Shown: positions 6,646-14,303 of the stretch, one piece after another
How positions within the stretch are numbered: the stretch's first letter is position 1
Layout of the letters: the number at the start of each line of letters is the position of its first letter
Origin: Aeromicrobium sp.
GTDB lineage: Bacteria; Actinomycetota; Actinomycetes; Propionibacteriales; Nocardioidaceae
Assembly (NCBI GenBank): GCA_023254755.1
Contig: JALRKU010000216.1
Location: 1 to 21,796, forward strand
Direction of reading: 5' to 3'
Length of the DNA: 21,796 bases
Notes under the pieces: model-generated
What the model was told of the DNA's origin: nothing
Seen by the model: only the letters and a program-made list of their open reading frames with translations
Databases searched by the model: none
Program-made: the position numbers and the translations under genes

Positions 6646-8001
6646 GTGAACCAGCCTTCTTCCGGCAGCCCTGTGCTGCCCACCTTCGCCGCACTCGGCC
6701 TGCCCGACGGCCTCGTCCGCAAGCTCGACCAGCAGGGCATCACCACGCCCAGCCCCATCCAGCAGGCCGTCATCCCGGCCGCGCTCGAGGGCCACAACGT
6801 CCTCGGCCGCGCTCGCACGGGCTCGGGCAAGACGCTCGCGTTCGGCCTGCCGGTCCTGACCCGGCTCGCGGGGGGAACCAGCCGTCCCAAGGCGCCCCGC
6901 GCACTCATCCTGCTGCCCACCCGCGAGCTCGCGATCCAGGTGCACACCGCCCTGCTGCCCCTCGCGCAGAAGCTCGGCCTCAAGCACACCACGATCTTCG
7001 GCGGCGTCCCCGCCGGCAAGCAGATCACGGTGCTCAAGAACGGCGTCGACGTCGTCATCGGTACCCCGGGTCGCGTCGGCGACCTCATCGAGCGCCGCTG
7101 CCTGACCCTCGACGACGTCGAGATCACGGTCCTCGACGAGGCCGACCACCTGTGCGACCTCGGCTTCTACAAGCCGATCGACGCACTGCTGGCGAAGACC
7201 CCCGAGGACGGCCAGCGCCTGCTGCTCTCGGCGACGCTCGACGGCGACGTCGACAAGCTGGTGCGCCGGCACCTGCCCGTCCACCGGCTGTTCGAGGTCG
7301 ACCAGGTCGACGACCAGGTCGAGACGATGGAGCACCACGTGCTCATCAGCGAGCCCACCGAGAAGACCGCCACGATCCGCGCGCTGCTCAGCGCCAACCC
7401 GCGCACGATCGTCTTCACCCGCACCAAGCGCGGTGCCTCGCGGCTGGCTCGTCAGCTGAGCCAGAAGGGCATCCCGTCGGTCGACATGCACGGCGACCTC
7501 GAGCAGCGGCACCGCGAGCGCAACCTGCGCCGCTTCACCGCCGGTGAGGCCGACGTGATCGTCGCGACCGACGTCGCGGCCCGCGGCATCCACGTCGACG
7601 GCATCGGCCTCGTCGTCCACTACGACGCCCCTGCCGAGCACAAGGCCTACCTGCACCGCTCGGGACGCACGGCGCGCGCGGGCGAGTCCGGCGCGGTCGT
7701 CACGATGACGACCCCCGAGGGTCTGTCCGACGTCGTCGCGCTGCAGCGCAAGGCCGGCGTCACGGCGCGGCACCACCGCGCCGAGTCCGCACCGTCGCCC
7801 ATGACGGTCGAGTCGCTGGCCACGGCCGGCACCGAGGTCGTGCACGTGCCCGCCGAGCAGCGCCAGCGCCAGGGCGGCCAGGGTGGTCAGGGCGGTCGTC
7901 CGCGCAACCAGGGCGGCCAGGGTGGTCGCTCGCGCCAGCGGTCGCGTCGCGGTGGCCGTGGTCGCTCCGCGAGCGGCGGACCTCGCGCTCCTCGTTCCTG
8001 A
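6646..8001 (+). CDS. DEAD-box ATP-dependent RNA helicase with RGG-like tail
   Basis: A 451-residue helicase from the GTG at 6646, with GTGAGA just upstream as a weak ribosome binding site. An in-frame ATG at 6601 would add 15 arginine-rich residues. Motifs run in order: Q motif GITTPSPIQ (31-39), motif I ARTGSGKT (56-63), PTRELA, GTPGRVGD, DEAD (164-167), SAT, the IVFTRTKRG strand, VATDVAARG and HRSGRTARAG. The protein unwinds structured RNA with ATP, as in ribosome assembly, mRNA decay or cold adaptation. The last about 47 residues (from about 405) are low-complexity Q/G/R with repeats of QGGQGG and RRGGRGR, an RGG-like disordered tail that would bind RNA and may promote condensate formation. 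It is a single-gene unit with a structured leader. Confidence 0.93.
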   Translation: MNQPSSGSPVLPTFAALGLPDGLVRKLDQQGITTPSPIQQAVIPAALEGHNVLGRARTGSGKTLAFGLPVLTRLAGGTSRPKAPRALILLPTRELAIQVHTALLPLAQKLGLKHTTIFGGVPAGKQITVLKNGVDVVIGTPGRVGDLIERRCLTLDDVEITVLDEADHLCDLGFYKPIDALLAKTPEDGQRLLLSATLDGDVDKLVRRHLPVHRLFEVDQVDDQVETMEHHVLISEPTEKTATIRALLSANPRTIVFTRTKRGASRLARQLSQKGIPSVDMHGDLEQRHRERNLRRFTAGEADVIVATDVAARGIHVDGIGLVVHYDAPAEHKAYLHRSGRTARAGESGAVVTMTTPEGLSDVVALQRKAGVTARHHRAESAPSPMTVESLATAGTEVVHVPAEQRQRQGGQGGQGGRPRNQGGQGGRSRQRSRRGGRGRSASGGPRAPRS

Positions 8002-8012
8002 TCCGGGACCGT

Positions 8013-8030
8013 CCCGCTCTTGAGTGCGGG
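8013..8030 (+). terminator. Weak hairpin after the helicase gene
   Basis: CCCGC (8013-8017) and GCGGG (8026-8030) are 5-bp inverted arms around 8 nt, 11 nt after the helicase stop. The loop contains the -35 hexamer of the next gene, so its role is uncertain. Confidence 0.25.
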
Positions 8031-8048
8031 TCGGGGGAGCGACAGACT
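8020..8048 (+). promoter_or_regulatory. Promoter of the antitoxin-like gene
   Basis: TTGAGT (8020-8025), 17 nt, CAGACT (8043-8048) is a good promoter match. Predicted initiation near 8055 gives about a 30-nt leader, and AAGGGGG at 8072-8078 serves as ribosome binding site for the ATG at 8085. Confidence 0.5.
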
Positions 8049-8084
8049 GGTCGCGTCATCCCGACTCACCCAAGGGGGCCCCGC

Positions 8085-8252
8085 ATGGGCATCTTCGACA
8101 AGGCCAAGGACCTCATCAACGAGAACGAGGAGAAGATCGACCAGGCGGTCGAGAAGGCCGGCGACGTCGTCGACGAGAAGACCGGCGGCAAGTACGCCGA
8201 CAAGATCGAGCAGGCCGAGGACGTCATCCAGGAGAAGACCGGCAACCTCTGA
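8085..8252 (+). CDS. Small charged MT0933/Rv0909-like antitoxin-family protein
   Basis: A 55-residue open frame opening MGIFDKAKDLINENEEKID and ending DVIQEKTGNL, with a TGA at 8250-8252. It is preceded by AAGGGGG at a suitable distance. The sequence is a highly charged amphipathic helix with a repeated pattern (KAGDVVDEKTGG then QAEDVIQEKTGN), matching the MT0933-type antitoxin-like family of actinobacteria. Despite the family name no toxin gene lies on either side, and many such proteins are orphans with stress-related expression, so an antitoxin role here is unproven. It sits 17 nt before the left inverted repeat of the defence cassette and likely belongs to the native chromosome. Confidence 0.8.
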   Translation: MGIFDKAKDLINENEEKIDQAVEKAGDVVDEKTGGKYADKIEQAEDVIQEKTGNL

Positions 8253-8269
8253 TCCTCCGCGCACGCCCC

Positions 8270-8296
8270 TGCGGAATCCCACAGGAGTGTCGCGAC
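8270..8296 (+). repeat. Left 27-bp inverted repeat bounding the Wadjet cassette
   Basis: This 27-nt sequence, starting TGCGGAATCCCAC and ending GTGTCGCGAC, is the reverse complement of 15543-15569 with a single mismatch (A at 8283, in the CACAGG segment, against CACGGG in the other copy). Its outer end starts TG. No open frame crosses it. Confidence 0.85.
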
Positions 8297-8352
8297 GTCT
8301 CATCCCGACACACCTGTCCCAGCGCGACACTCGGCGCCCCGGCGCGATACTC
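8285..8352. repeat. Cluster of CGCGACACTC motifs upstream of jetA
   Basis: The 10-mer CGCGACACTC occurs on the minus strand at 8285-8294 (inside the left inverted repeat), on the plus strand at 8323-8332, and with one change (CGCGATACTC) at 8343-8352. The first two form a perfect 10-bp inverted pair around 28 nt. The same 10-mer recurs at 15545-15554 inside the right repeat. The rest of 8253-8470 holds no gene that I can support and no convincing promoter. Confidence 0.6.
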
Positions 8353-8470
8353 CAACCGGACAGCAGGAGGCGCTCCATTTCCCGGACATCTGTCGGTGGT
8401 CATTGCGACGATAAGGCTCATCGGCACGCTCAAGTTCTGTAAGCAACCGAGCGGCTGAAGGGAGAAGACC

Positions 8471-9997
8471 ATGGCGGCTATCGACGCAGAGTTGTCGCGA
8501 GTACAGGACGCGTATGCGCAACCGACGCTGACCCTGCTCGGAAAGTCCACCGCCCCAGTAGTCGTCGCCCTCTTCCGAACGGCCTTCGGTCGCGACACCC
8601 AGACGGTCTCAGCGGCCCGCCTGCACGACCGCGTCGAGGCGCTTCTCGGCGAACTGCGCGCCACCGTGGACCCCAAGTTTCTCCCGACCGGAACGGGTAA
8701 AGACCTCTGCCGGCGCTGGATGCGAGACCAGTGGCTCATCCTCACGAACGACGACGCCGGCAACGAGGTCTACACCCTTAGCTCCCACACCCAGCAGGCG
8801 CTGCGTCTCGTCGAGTCGCTGACACGTGACCGCGCCGGCAACCTCTCCGAGCACCGCATCGCGACCATCATGAACCACCTGCGGCGCTTCAACTCCGAGG
8901 TCAACCCGGACGTAGCCGAGCGTGTGACCATCCTGAACGAGGAGATCGCCCGCCTCGCCCGCGAACGTGACCGCCTCGTCGATGGCGGCGAGATCGAGCC
9001 GGTTTCCGACGACCGCCTCCTTGAGGGGTTCGTCGAGGCTCAGCTTCTACTCGGCGGGCTCCCGGGCGACGTCTCTCGAGTGGTGGAGGCGTTCTCGCGG
9101 TTTCGGACTCAGAAGATCGACGAGTTCAACCGCGAGGACGTCACGTCGGGCGTCGTGGTCAAGGCCTACCTGTCTCACGTCGACGGGCTGGCCGCCACTC
9201 CTGAGGGTCGCGCCTTCAACGGGGCCTTCCAGCTGTTGCGCGACGACGACCAGCTAGCCACGCTGCGCAGCGACATCGAAGCTCTGCTCAACCATCCGCG
9301 TACTGCCGACATCCTGGACGCCGAAGACCGGGCGGAGCTCGCCTCGACCGTGTCCATGGTCAATGACGGCCTCAAGCGCGTCCTTGACCAGCGCGCTCGC
9401 TCTACCTCGACGCTGCGCGACTACATCTCCCGTCACGACGTCACACGCGACCGCGAACTCGCAACCGTCCTACGCAACCTGGAGCTCGAGCTGACTGGCT
9501 GGATGAAGACCGCCGGGCCGCGTACCCGCGTACCGGTCGAGCTCATCCCCGGCCGCTTGGACGTCGCCCACCTCCGCGAGCGGTTCTATGACCCCGCCGA
9601 GGACGTCGCTCTCGCACCGCTCGCCCAGGCCGACGGGCCGTCCGCGGCACCGACTCTGGAGGAACTTCGCCTCCGGGGAGGCCCGTCGCACCTGCAGCTG
9701 CGGACCGCCATCGAGAACGCGCTGATGCTCGCCGATGAGGTGACACTCGCGTCCGTGTTCAACGCACTGCCCGACGACCTGCGCCGGCCGGTCGAGGTAC
9801 TGGGCCTGTTCCCGTTAACCCACAGCCACGGCATGGAGGACACAGGGCAGACCGAGGTCTTGGACACCGTCCGCCCTGACGGAACCCGGCGGCGACTGCG
9901 CGTCCCGCAGTACGTCAGCACCATCGCCACAGACGACACAACTGCTCCCGAGTCCACCAGCGGGGCGACCTCGGATGATGAGGGGAACGCCCTATGA
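8471..9997 (+). CDS. jetA: Wadjet anti-plasmid system protein JetA (DUF3375, kleisin-like)
   Basis: A 508-residue protein with DUF3375 character: an N-terminal winged-helix region (about residues 30-125, including CRRWMRDQWLI and YTLSSHTQQALRLVESL), a charged coiled-coil stretch around 150-172 (ERVTILNEEIARLARERDRLV) and a C-terminal region ending LRVPQYVSTI plus a short acidic tail. In Wadjet systems JetA is the MukF/kleisin-like subunit linking the JetC ATPase heads and carrying JetB. A strong GGGAG ribosome binding site (8460-8464) supports the ATG at 8471. It overlaps jetB by 4 nt. Leu449 is encoded by TTA (9815-9817), rare in so GC-rich a genome. Identification is by family resemblance plus the four-gene context. 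Confidence 0.9.
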   Translation: MAAIDAELSRVQDAYAQPTLTLLGKSTAPVVVALFRTAFGRDTQTVSAARLHDRVEALLGELRATVDPKFLPTGTGKDLCRRWMRDQWLILTNDDAGNEVYTLSSHTQQALRLVESLTRDRAGNLSEHRIATIMNHLRRFNSEVNPDVAERVTILNEEIARLARERDRLVDGGEIEPVSDDRLLEGFVEAQLLLGGLPGDVSRVVEAFSRFRTQKIDEFNREDVTSGVVVKAYLSHVDGLAATPEGRAFNGAFQLLRDDDQLATLRSDIEALLNHPRTADILDAEDRAELASTVSMVNDGLKRVLDQRARSTSTLRDYISRHDVTRDRELATVLRNLELELTGWMKTAGPRTRVPVELIPGRLDVAHLRERFYDPAEDVALAPLAQADGPSAAPTLEELRLRGGPSHLQLRTAIENALMLADEVTLASVFNALPDDLRRPVEVLGLFPLTHSHGMEDTGQTEVLDTVRPDGTRRRLRVPQYVSTIATDDTTAPESTSGATSDDEGNAL

Positions 9998-10764
9998 GCG
10001 CCGGGGCCACCTTCGAGGACGAGAACGACACCGGCGCCGTAGACGAACAGGCGGAAGCCGAGCAGGCCGGCGACGACACATTCGGTGAGTTCGATGCCGG
10101 CGACGACGAGTTCGGGTTCGGTTCGTCGCTGTGGGACGGCGACGAAGGCACGCTGACTGACCGCCAGCGCGACGCCCTCGTGGTCATCCTCAAGCACGAG
10201 TACATCAGCTCCGACACCTACCCGCGTGAGTTCAAGACACTGGTGGAGAACCCGTCGCTCATCCGGTCGATGCTGAACAACCTCTACCTCGACCTGCACC
10301 TGGACCCGGGGCGAGAGATCGCGTTCAAGCGTCCGGCACGCGCAGAGGGCCGCAAGTTCCGAACCATCCTTTACGACACCTCATACAACCGGGAGGAGAC
10401 CATCCTGCTGGTGTACCTGCGCGAACAGTTCCGTGCCGCAGGTGCCGCGGGTGCTACTCACGTGTTCGTGGATGCCGGCGACATGCAGGAGTACGTCGCC
10501 GGGTTCCGCCCCGAGCACGACACAGACGAGGCTGGTGGTCGCCGCAAGGTCGAGAACGCCATCACGTCCCTACGGAAGGCGAAGCTACTGCTGACCGCCT
10601 CCAGTAGCGGCGATGACCGCTTCGAAGTCTCCCGAGCCATCGAGACCCTTCTACCGGTCGAGCGACTCAACGCGCTCCTGGTGGCTCTGCGCTCCGGCAA
10701 GGACGCCGAGGATGCAGACGAAGGCTCCGCATCTGAGCCCGCTGAGGAGGCCACTGGTGTCTGA
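9994..10764 (+). CDS. jetB: Wadjet anti-plasmid system protein JetB (DUF4194, KITE-like)
   Basis: A 256-residue protein with a very acidic N-terminal roughly 50 residues (rich in E/D/G), then DRQRDALVVILKHEYISSDTYP and the conserved core with SLIRSMLNNLYLDLHLD, FRTILYDTSYNREETILLVYLREQFRAA and RRKVENAITSLRKAKLLL, typical of DUF4194. JetB corresponds to MukE/KITE subunits: winged-helix dimers that sit on the kleisin and touch DNA. The ATG at 9994 overlaps the jetA stop (ATGA), implying translational coupling. Its 3' end overlaps jetC by 8 nt. The acidic extension may be disordered, and its role is unknown. Confidence 0.9.
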   Translation: MSAGATFEDENDTGAVDEQAEAEQAGDDTFGEFDAGDDEFGFGSSLWDGDEGTLTDRQRDALVVILKHEYISSDTYPREFKTLVENPSLIRSMLNNLYLDLHLDPGREIAFKRPARAEGRKFRTILYDTSYNREETILLVYLREQFRAAGAAGATHVFVDAGDMQEYVAGFRPEHDTDEAGGRRKVENAITSLRKAKLLLTASSSGDDRFEVSRAIETLLPVERLNALLVALRSGKDAEDADEGSASEPAEEATGV

Positions 10765-13700
10765 GCAGATACCCGCGGGCGCCCCGAGCAACGGGGCTCG
10801 CGCGAAGGTGGAGCCGCAGTGGCGGCTCGAGTCGCTTCAGATGGTGAACTGGGGCGGCTTCGAAGGTCACCACAAGGTCGAGTACCACCCCGAGTCCACG
10901 CTGGTTTCTGGAGGCTCCGGCACCGGCAAGTCGACGATGCTGGACGCCTACACGGCGTTGGTGATGCCGTGGAAGGTTCCGTTCAACGGTGCGTCCAACG
11001 ACTCGGGTTCGGGTCGGGCCCGAGATGAGGCTGGCGGCCAGCGCACACTCCTGACGTATCTGCGCGGCAAGGTCGGGAACACGAACGAGGGCGGCGGCAA
11101 CAAGTCCGCCAGCCTGCTTCGCGGCAAGAACCGGCCGACCTGGGGCGCCGTTGGTGGCACGTTCGTGAACACCGACGGGACCGCGTTCACCGCTGCGCGC
11201 GTCTACTTCGTCCCGGCGACTGCCTCCGACGTCTCCGGCATTCAAACTCACATGCTCACGTACGAAGGGCGTCTGAACCTGGCCGAATTCAACGACGTGA
11301 TGACGCGCTTCGTTCCGTCGTCCCAACAACTCGGACGCGTCTTGGTCGGTGCCGTCTCGGGCATCAAGCGGCACGAGACCTACGACAAGTTCTCCTCGAC
11401 CCTGTTCTCGAAGCTCGCCATCGGCGCGGACGCGGACGGGCAGCACGCACTGGAGCTGTTGGCCCGCATCCAGGCGTCGAAGTCGTTCCCGAGCGTGAAC
11501 GAGCTGTACCGACGCCTGGTTCTCGATGAGCCGGTGACGTTCGCGGACGCGGACCGCGCCATCGGCGACTTCGACAAGCTCGAAGATATGTACAGGAAGA
11601 TGAAGACCGACGCCGACAAGGCGCACGACCTTCGCGACATCCGCACCGTCCACGACCGCCTCGTCGCTGCCCAAGAGGAGGCGACCCAACTGGACACTTT
11701 CGGGCTGCGACGGGACGGCCGCCGGACCCCCATCCACGTATGGAGGCTGCAGATCGAGAGCCGACTCGTCGAGGACGCCATCACCGGTGTTCTCGCACGA
11801 AAGAGGGCTGTCGCCGCCGACCACGCCGCAGCCGCCGACCTCGCACGGAACCTGAAGGAGCAGCGCGCCCAGGCCGAGGTTGAGTACAACAAGCACGGCG
11901 GCACCGACCTGAAGTCGCTCGATGCGCAGATCCAGAACTCTGAGGCATCCAAGGAGACCCGTGAGGCGACCTTGGCTCGACTCCACGGCCAGACCGAGGT
12001 CCTGAACCTCAACCTGGACACCAGCGAGGCGTTCAACACCGCCCAGACCGCCGCGGTCGCGTTCTTGGAGCAGTACGACGCAGACCTCCTCTCTAGCAAC
12101 GAGGCGCAGCGCGAAGCCATCATCGCCCAGGGCAAGCTGCGGGACCGTCGTGACGCCATTGGTGCGGAGTTGAAGTCGCTAGCGAACCGCAAGGGGCGCA
12201 TCCCGATGCGCTTGGACGACCTGCGCGAGGCCGTGGCGGCAGCCTCCGGCATCCCAGCCTCAGAGCTGCCGTTCCTCGCCGAACTCATCGACATCGCCGA
12301 AGGCGAAGAGCGCTGGCGTCTGGCTGTGGAGACCGTCTTGGGCGGCGACGCCCGACGGCTGCTGGTTCCGGCGGAGAAGTTCGAGCAGTTCTCGGCCTCG
12401 ATCGACCGGCTGCAGCTTCGTGGCCGCATCACGTTTGCGGCCGCGGAGTCTGACCGCCCGCTGAAGTTCGGTCTCGATGGCGCAGATGACCCCGAGCAGC
12501 AGCGCAGGCTGGCGGGGAAGCTGCAGTTCGCTGAGCACCCGTACGCAGGCTGGATTCAGCGCCGCCTGGGCGCCCCCGGCCGGAACGCGCTCTGTGTCGA
12601 GAACGCCGCGGGCCTGAACGGCGAAGGGTTCCGCGTCACCCCGGCCGGACAGACCCGCAACGGCACCGAAGGCGCGCACGGACGAAACAGCTCCGAGTAC
12701 GTCATCGGGTTCTCCAACGCCTCCCTCGTCGACGACCTCAGTGTCGAGCTCGCCCAAGTCACCGCCCAGATAGAGGCCGCTGACCAGAAACTCGGCGACA
12801 TGGCCCGCGCCGCACGCGAGCGCACCCGCATCCGGGATGCCCACAAGGCGCTTGAGGCCTACACCTGGGACCAGATCGACGTTCGCGCCGCGGTACGGCT
12901 CCTGACTGAGTTGAGCGAGCGTAGGGACCGCATCGCGAACTCCAGTGACAAGCTCGCCGAGCTCGACGCCCTCATCCGCGAGCTCGACACCAAGCATGAG
13001 GACGCTGTCGGGAAGCGTCAGCGTCTCAAGGACGCCCTGGAGACGTGCGAGACCGAGTGGGGTGACCTCGTCGAGAAGCAGGACGAGCTCTCCCTCGAGC
13101 TTGAGGAGATGGAGGACGAGGGCACGGTCGTCCTCACACCCGAGCAGGCCGAACGACTGGATGCGGAGTTCGTCTCCGCGGCTGCGCCTGGCGACCCAGC
13201 CAGCCTGAAGGACCTGCCCGCGAACATCGGCCGGCTCCGCAAGCAACTGTTGGCTGCCATCGAGGCCGCCGAGACAGAGGCCTCACGCAGCAAGGAGGAC
13301 TTGGAGAAGGTCTTCGCCCAGTTCAAGAAGAACTGGGACGGCGAGTACCCGAACCTCGGCACCTCAACGGAGTCCTACCTCGACTACCAGCGCATCCTGG
13401 ACGACGTCGAAGCCGGTGGTCTGGCGGACTCCAAGGCTGAGTGGCAGAAGGCGCTCGTGGAGTGGACCGGAGAGGATTTGGTCCCGCTCTCGACGTCCAT
13501 CCGTGCTGCCGTGAGCGACATCTTCGACCGCATCAGTCCCATCAACGACATCCTCAGGGTGTTGCCGTTCGGGGCCCGAGGTGGGCACCTCCAGATCAAG
13601 GTGACCCGCCAGAACTCGGTGCCGGTGCAGAAGTTCATGGGTCGCCTGAAGCGGCTTTCGGGGACGGCGACTGCGGAGATGACGTTCGAGGACGCCCAGA

Positions 13701-14275
13701 AGCGGTTCAAGGAACTCAGTGCGTTCATGCACGAGCTTCGCGGACCGGACGACCCGCGGTATGACCGGGAGAAGTCGGACCGGCAGCGGCTCCTGGACGT
13801 GCGCCGGCATGTGCAGATCTCGGCGCTGGAGATGCCGCCGTTCGGTGCGGACTGGGACCCGCGCGAGTACACGATGCTCGGGGAGACTTCGGGCGGTGAG
13901 ACGCAGGAGCTGGTGGCGTTCATCGTCGGCTCGGCGCTGCGGTTCCGGCTCGGTGACCAGTTGCGCGCACGTCCGCGGTTCGCTCCGGTGTTCCTCGACG
14001 AAGGATTCGTGAAGGCGGATGCGATGTTCGCTGGCCGTGCGGTGGAGGCCTGGAAGGGTCTCGGTTTCCAGATCATCGTCGGCACACCCGAGGACAAGGT
14101 CACGGGGCTGGAACGACACATGGACCAGCTCTTGGCCATCACGAAGGACCCGCACACGAACTACTCCTACGTGCACGCGGTGAAGGACGACAACCCGTCA
14201 GCGACAGGCCCGTCGTCCTCGGCACCGGTCGTCGGCGCCGGGTTCGGAACATCCCGAGAAACGGTCTCCCCGTGA
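10757..14275 (+). CDS. jetC: Wadjet anti-plasmid system ATPase JetC (SMC/MukB-like)
   Basis: A 1172-residue SMC-like protein. The Walker A is GGSGTGKST (52-60), following the typical N-terminal strand LESLQMVNWGGFEGHHKV. Long charged coiled-coil arms flank a middle hinge-like region (about 500-680). The C-terminal head has the ABC signature in GETSGGETQELVAF (SGGE at 1045-1048) and Walker B APVFLDEGF with D1081/E1082. I chose the GTG at 10757, preceded by GAGGAGG at 10744-10750, over the longer frame from 10613, because the extra residues lie wholly within jetB in another frame and show no SMC similarity. JetC hydrolyses ATP to extrude DNA loops and detect small circular DNA. A S/P/G-rich tail of about 25 residues follows the head domain. 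Confidence 0.93.
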   Translation: MSEQIPAGAPSNGARAKVEPQWRLESLQMVNWGGFEGHHKVEYHPESTLVSGGSGTGKSTMLDAYTALVMPWKVPFNGASNDSGSGRARDEAGGQRTLLTYLRGKVGNTNEGGGNKSASLLRGKNRPTWGAVGGTFVNTDGTAFTAARVYFVPATASDVSGIQTHMLTYEGRLNLAEFNDVMTRFVPSSQQLGRVLVGAVSGIKRHETYDKFSSTLFSKLAIGADADGQHALELLARIQASKSFPSVNELYRRLVLDEPVTFADADRAIGDFDKLEDMYRKMKTDADKAHDLRDIRTVHDRLVAAQEEATQLDTFGLRRDGRRTPIHVWRLQIESRLVEDAITGVLARKRAVAADHAAAADLARNLKEQRAQAEVEYNKHGGTDLKSLDAQIQNSEASKETREATLARLHGQTEVLNLNLDTSEAFNTAQTAAVAFLEQYDADLLSSNEAQREAIIAQGKLRDRRDAIGAELKSLANRKGRIPMRLDDLREAVAAASGIPASELPFLAELIDIAEGEERWRLAVETVLGGDARRLLVPAEKFEQFSASIDRLQLRGRITFAAAESDRPLKFGLDGADDPEQQRRLAGKLQFAEHPYAGWIQRRLGAPGRNALCVENAAGLNGEGFRVTPAGQTRNGTEGAHGRNSSEYVIGFSNASLVDDLSVELAQVTAQIEAADQKLGDMARAARERTRIRDAHKALEAYTWDQIDVRAAVRLLTELSERRDRIANSSDKLAELDALIRELDTKHEDAVGKRQRLKDALETCETEWGDLVEKQDELSLELEEMEDEGTVVLTPEQAERLDAEFVSAAAPGDPASLKDLPANIGRLRKQLLAAIEAAETEASRSKEDLEKVFAQFKKNWDGEYPNLGTSTESYLDYQRILDDVEAGGLADSKAEWQKALVEWTGEDLVPLSTSIRAAVSDIFDRISPINDILRVLPFGARGGHLQIKVTRQNSVPVQKFMGRLKRLSGTATAEMTFEDAQKRFKELSAFMHELRGPDDPRYDREKSDRQRLLDVRRHVQISALEMPPFGADWDPREYTMLGETSGGETQELVAFIVGSALRFRLGDQLRARPRFAPVFLDEGFVKADAMFAGRAVEAWKGLGFQIIVGTPEDKVTGLERHMDQLLAITKDPHTNYSYVHAVKDDNPSATGPSSSAPVVGAGFGTSRETVSP

Positions 14276-14303
14276 GAACTCCAATCGCTGCCCGGAGGCG
14301 GAG

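Noticed and set aside
8270..8296. CRISPR repeat or integrase attachment site
   Set aside because: Only two copies, in inverted orientation 7.3 kb apart, with no spacers, integrase or tRNA gene nearby.
8403..8430. jetA promoter TTGCGA-16-CACGCT
   Set aside because: Only partial matches in both hexamers; too weak to list as a feature.
10613..10756. 48-residue N-terminal extension of JetC
   Set aside because: It lies entirely in jetB in another frame; the GTG at 10757 has a strong GAGGAGG site and gives the normal SMC-like N-terminus.
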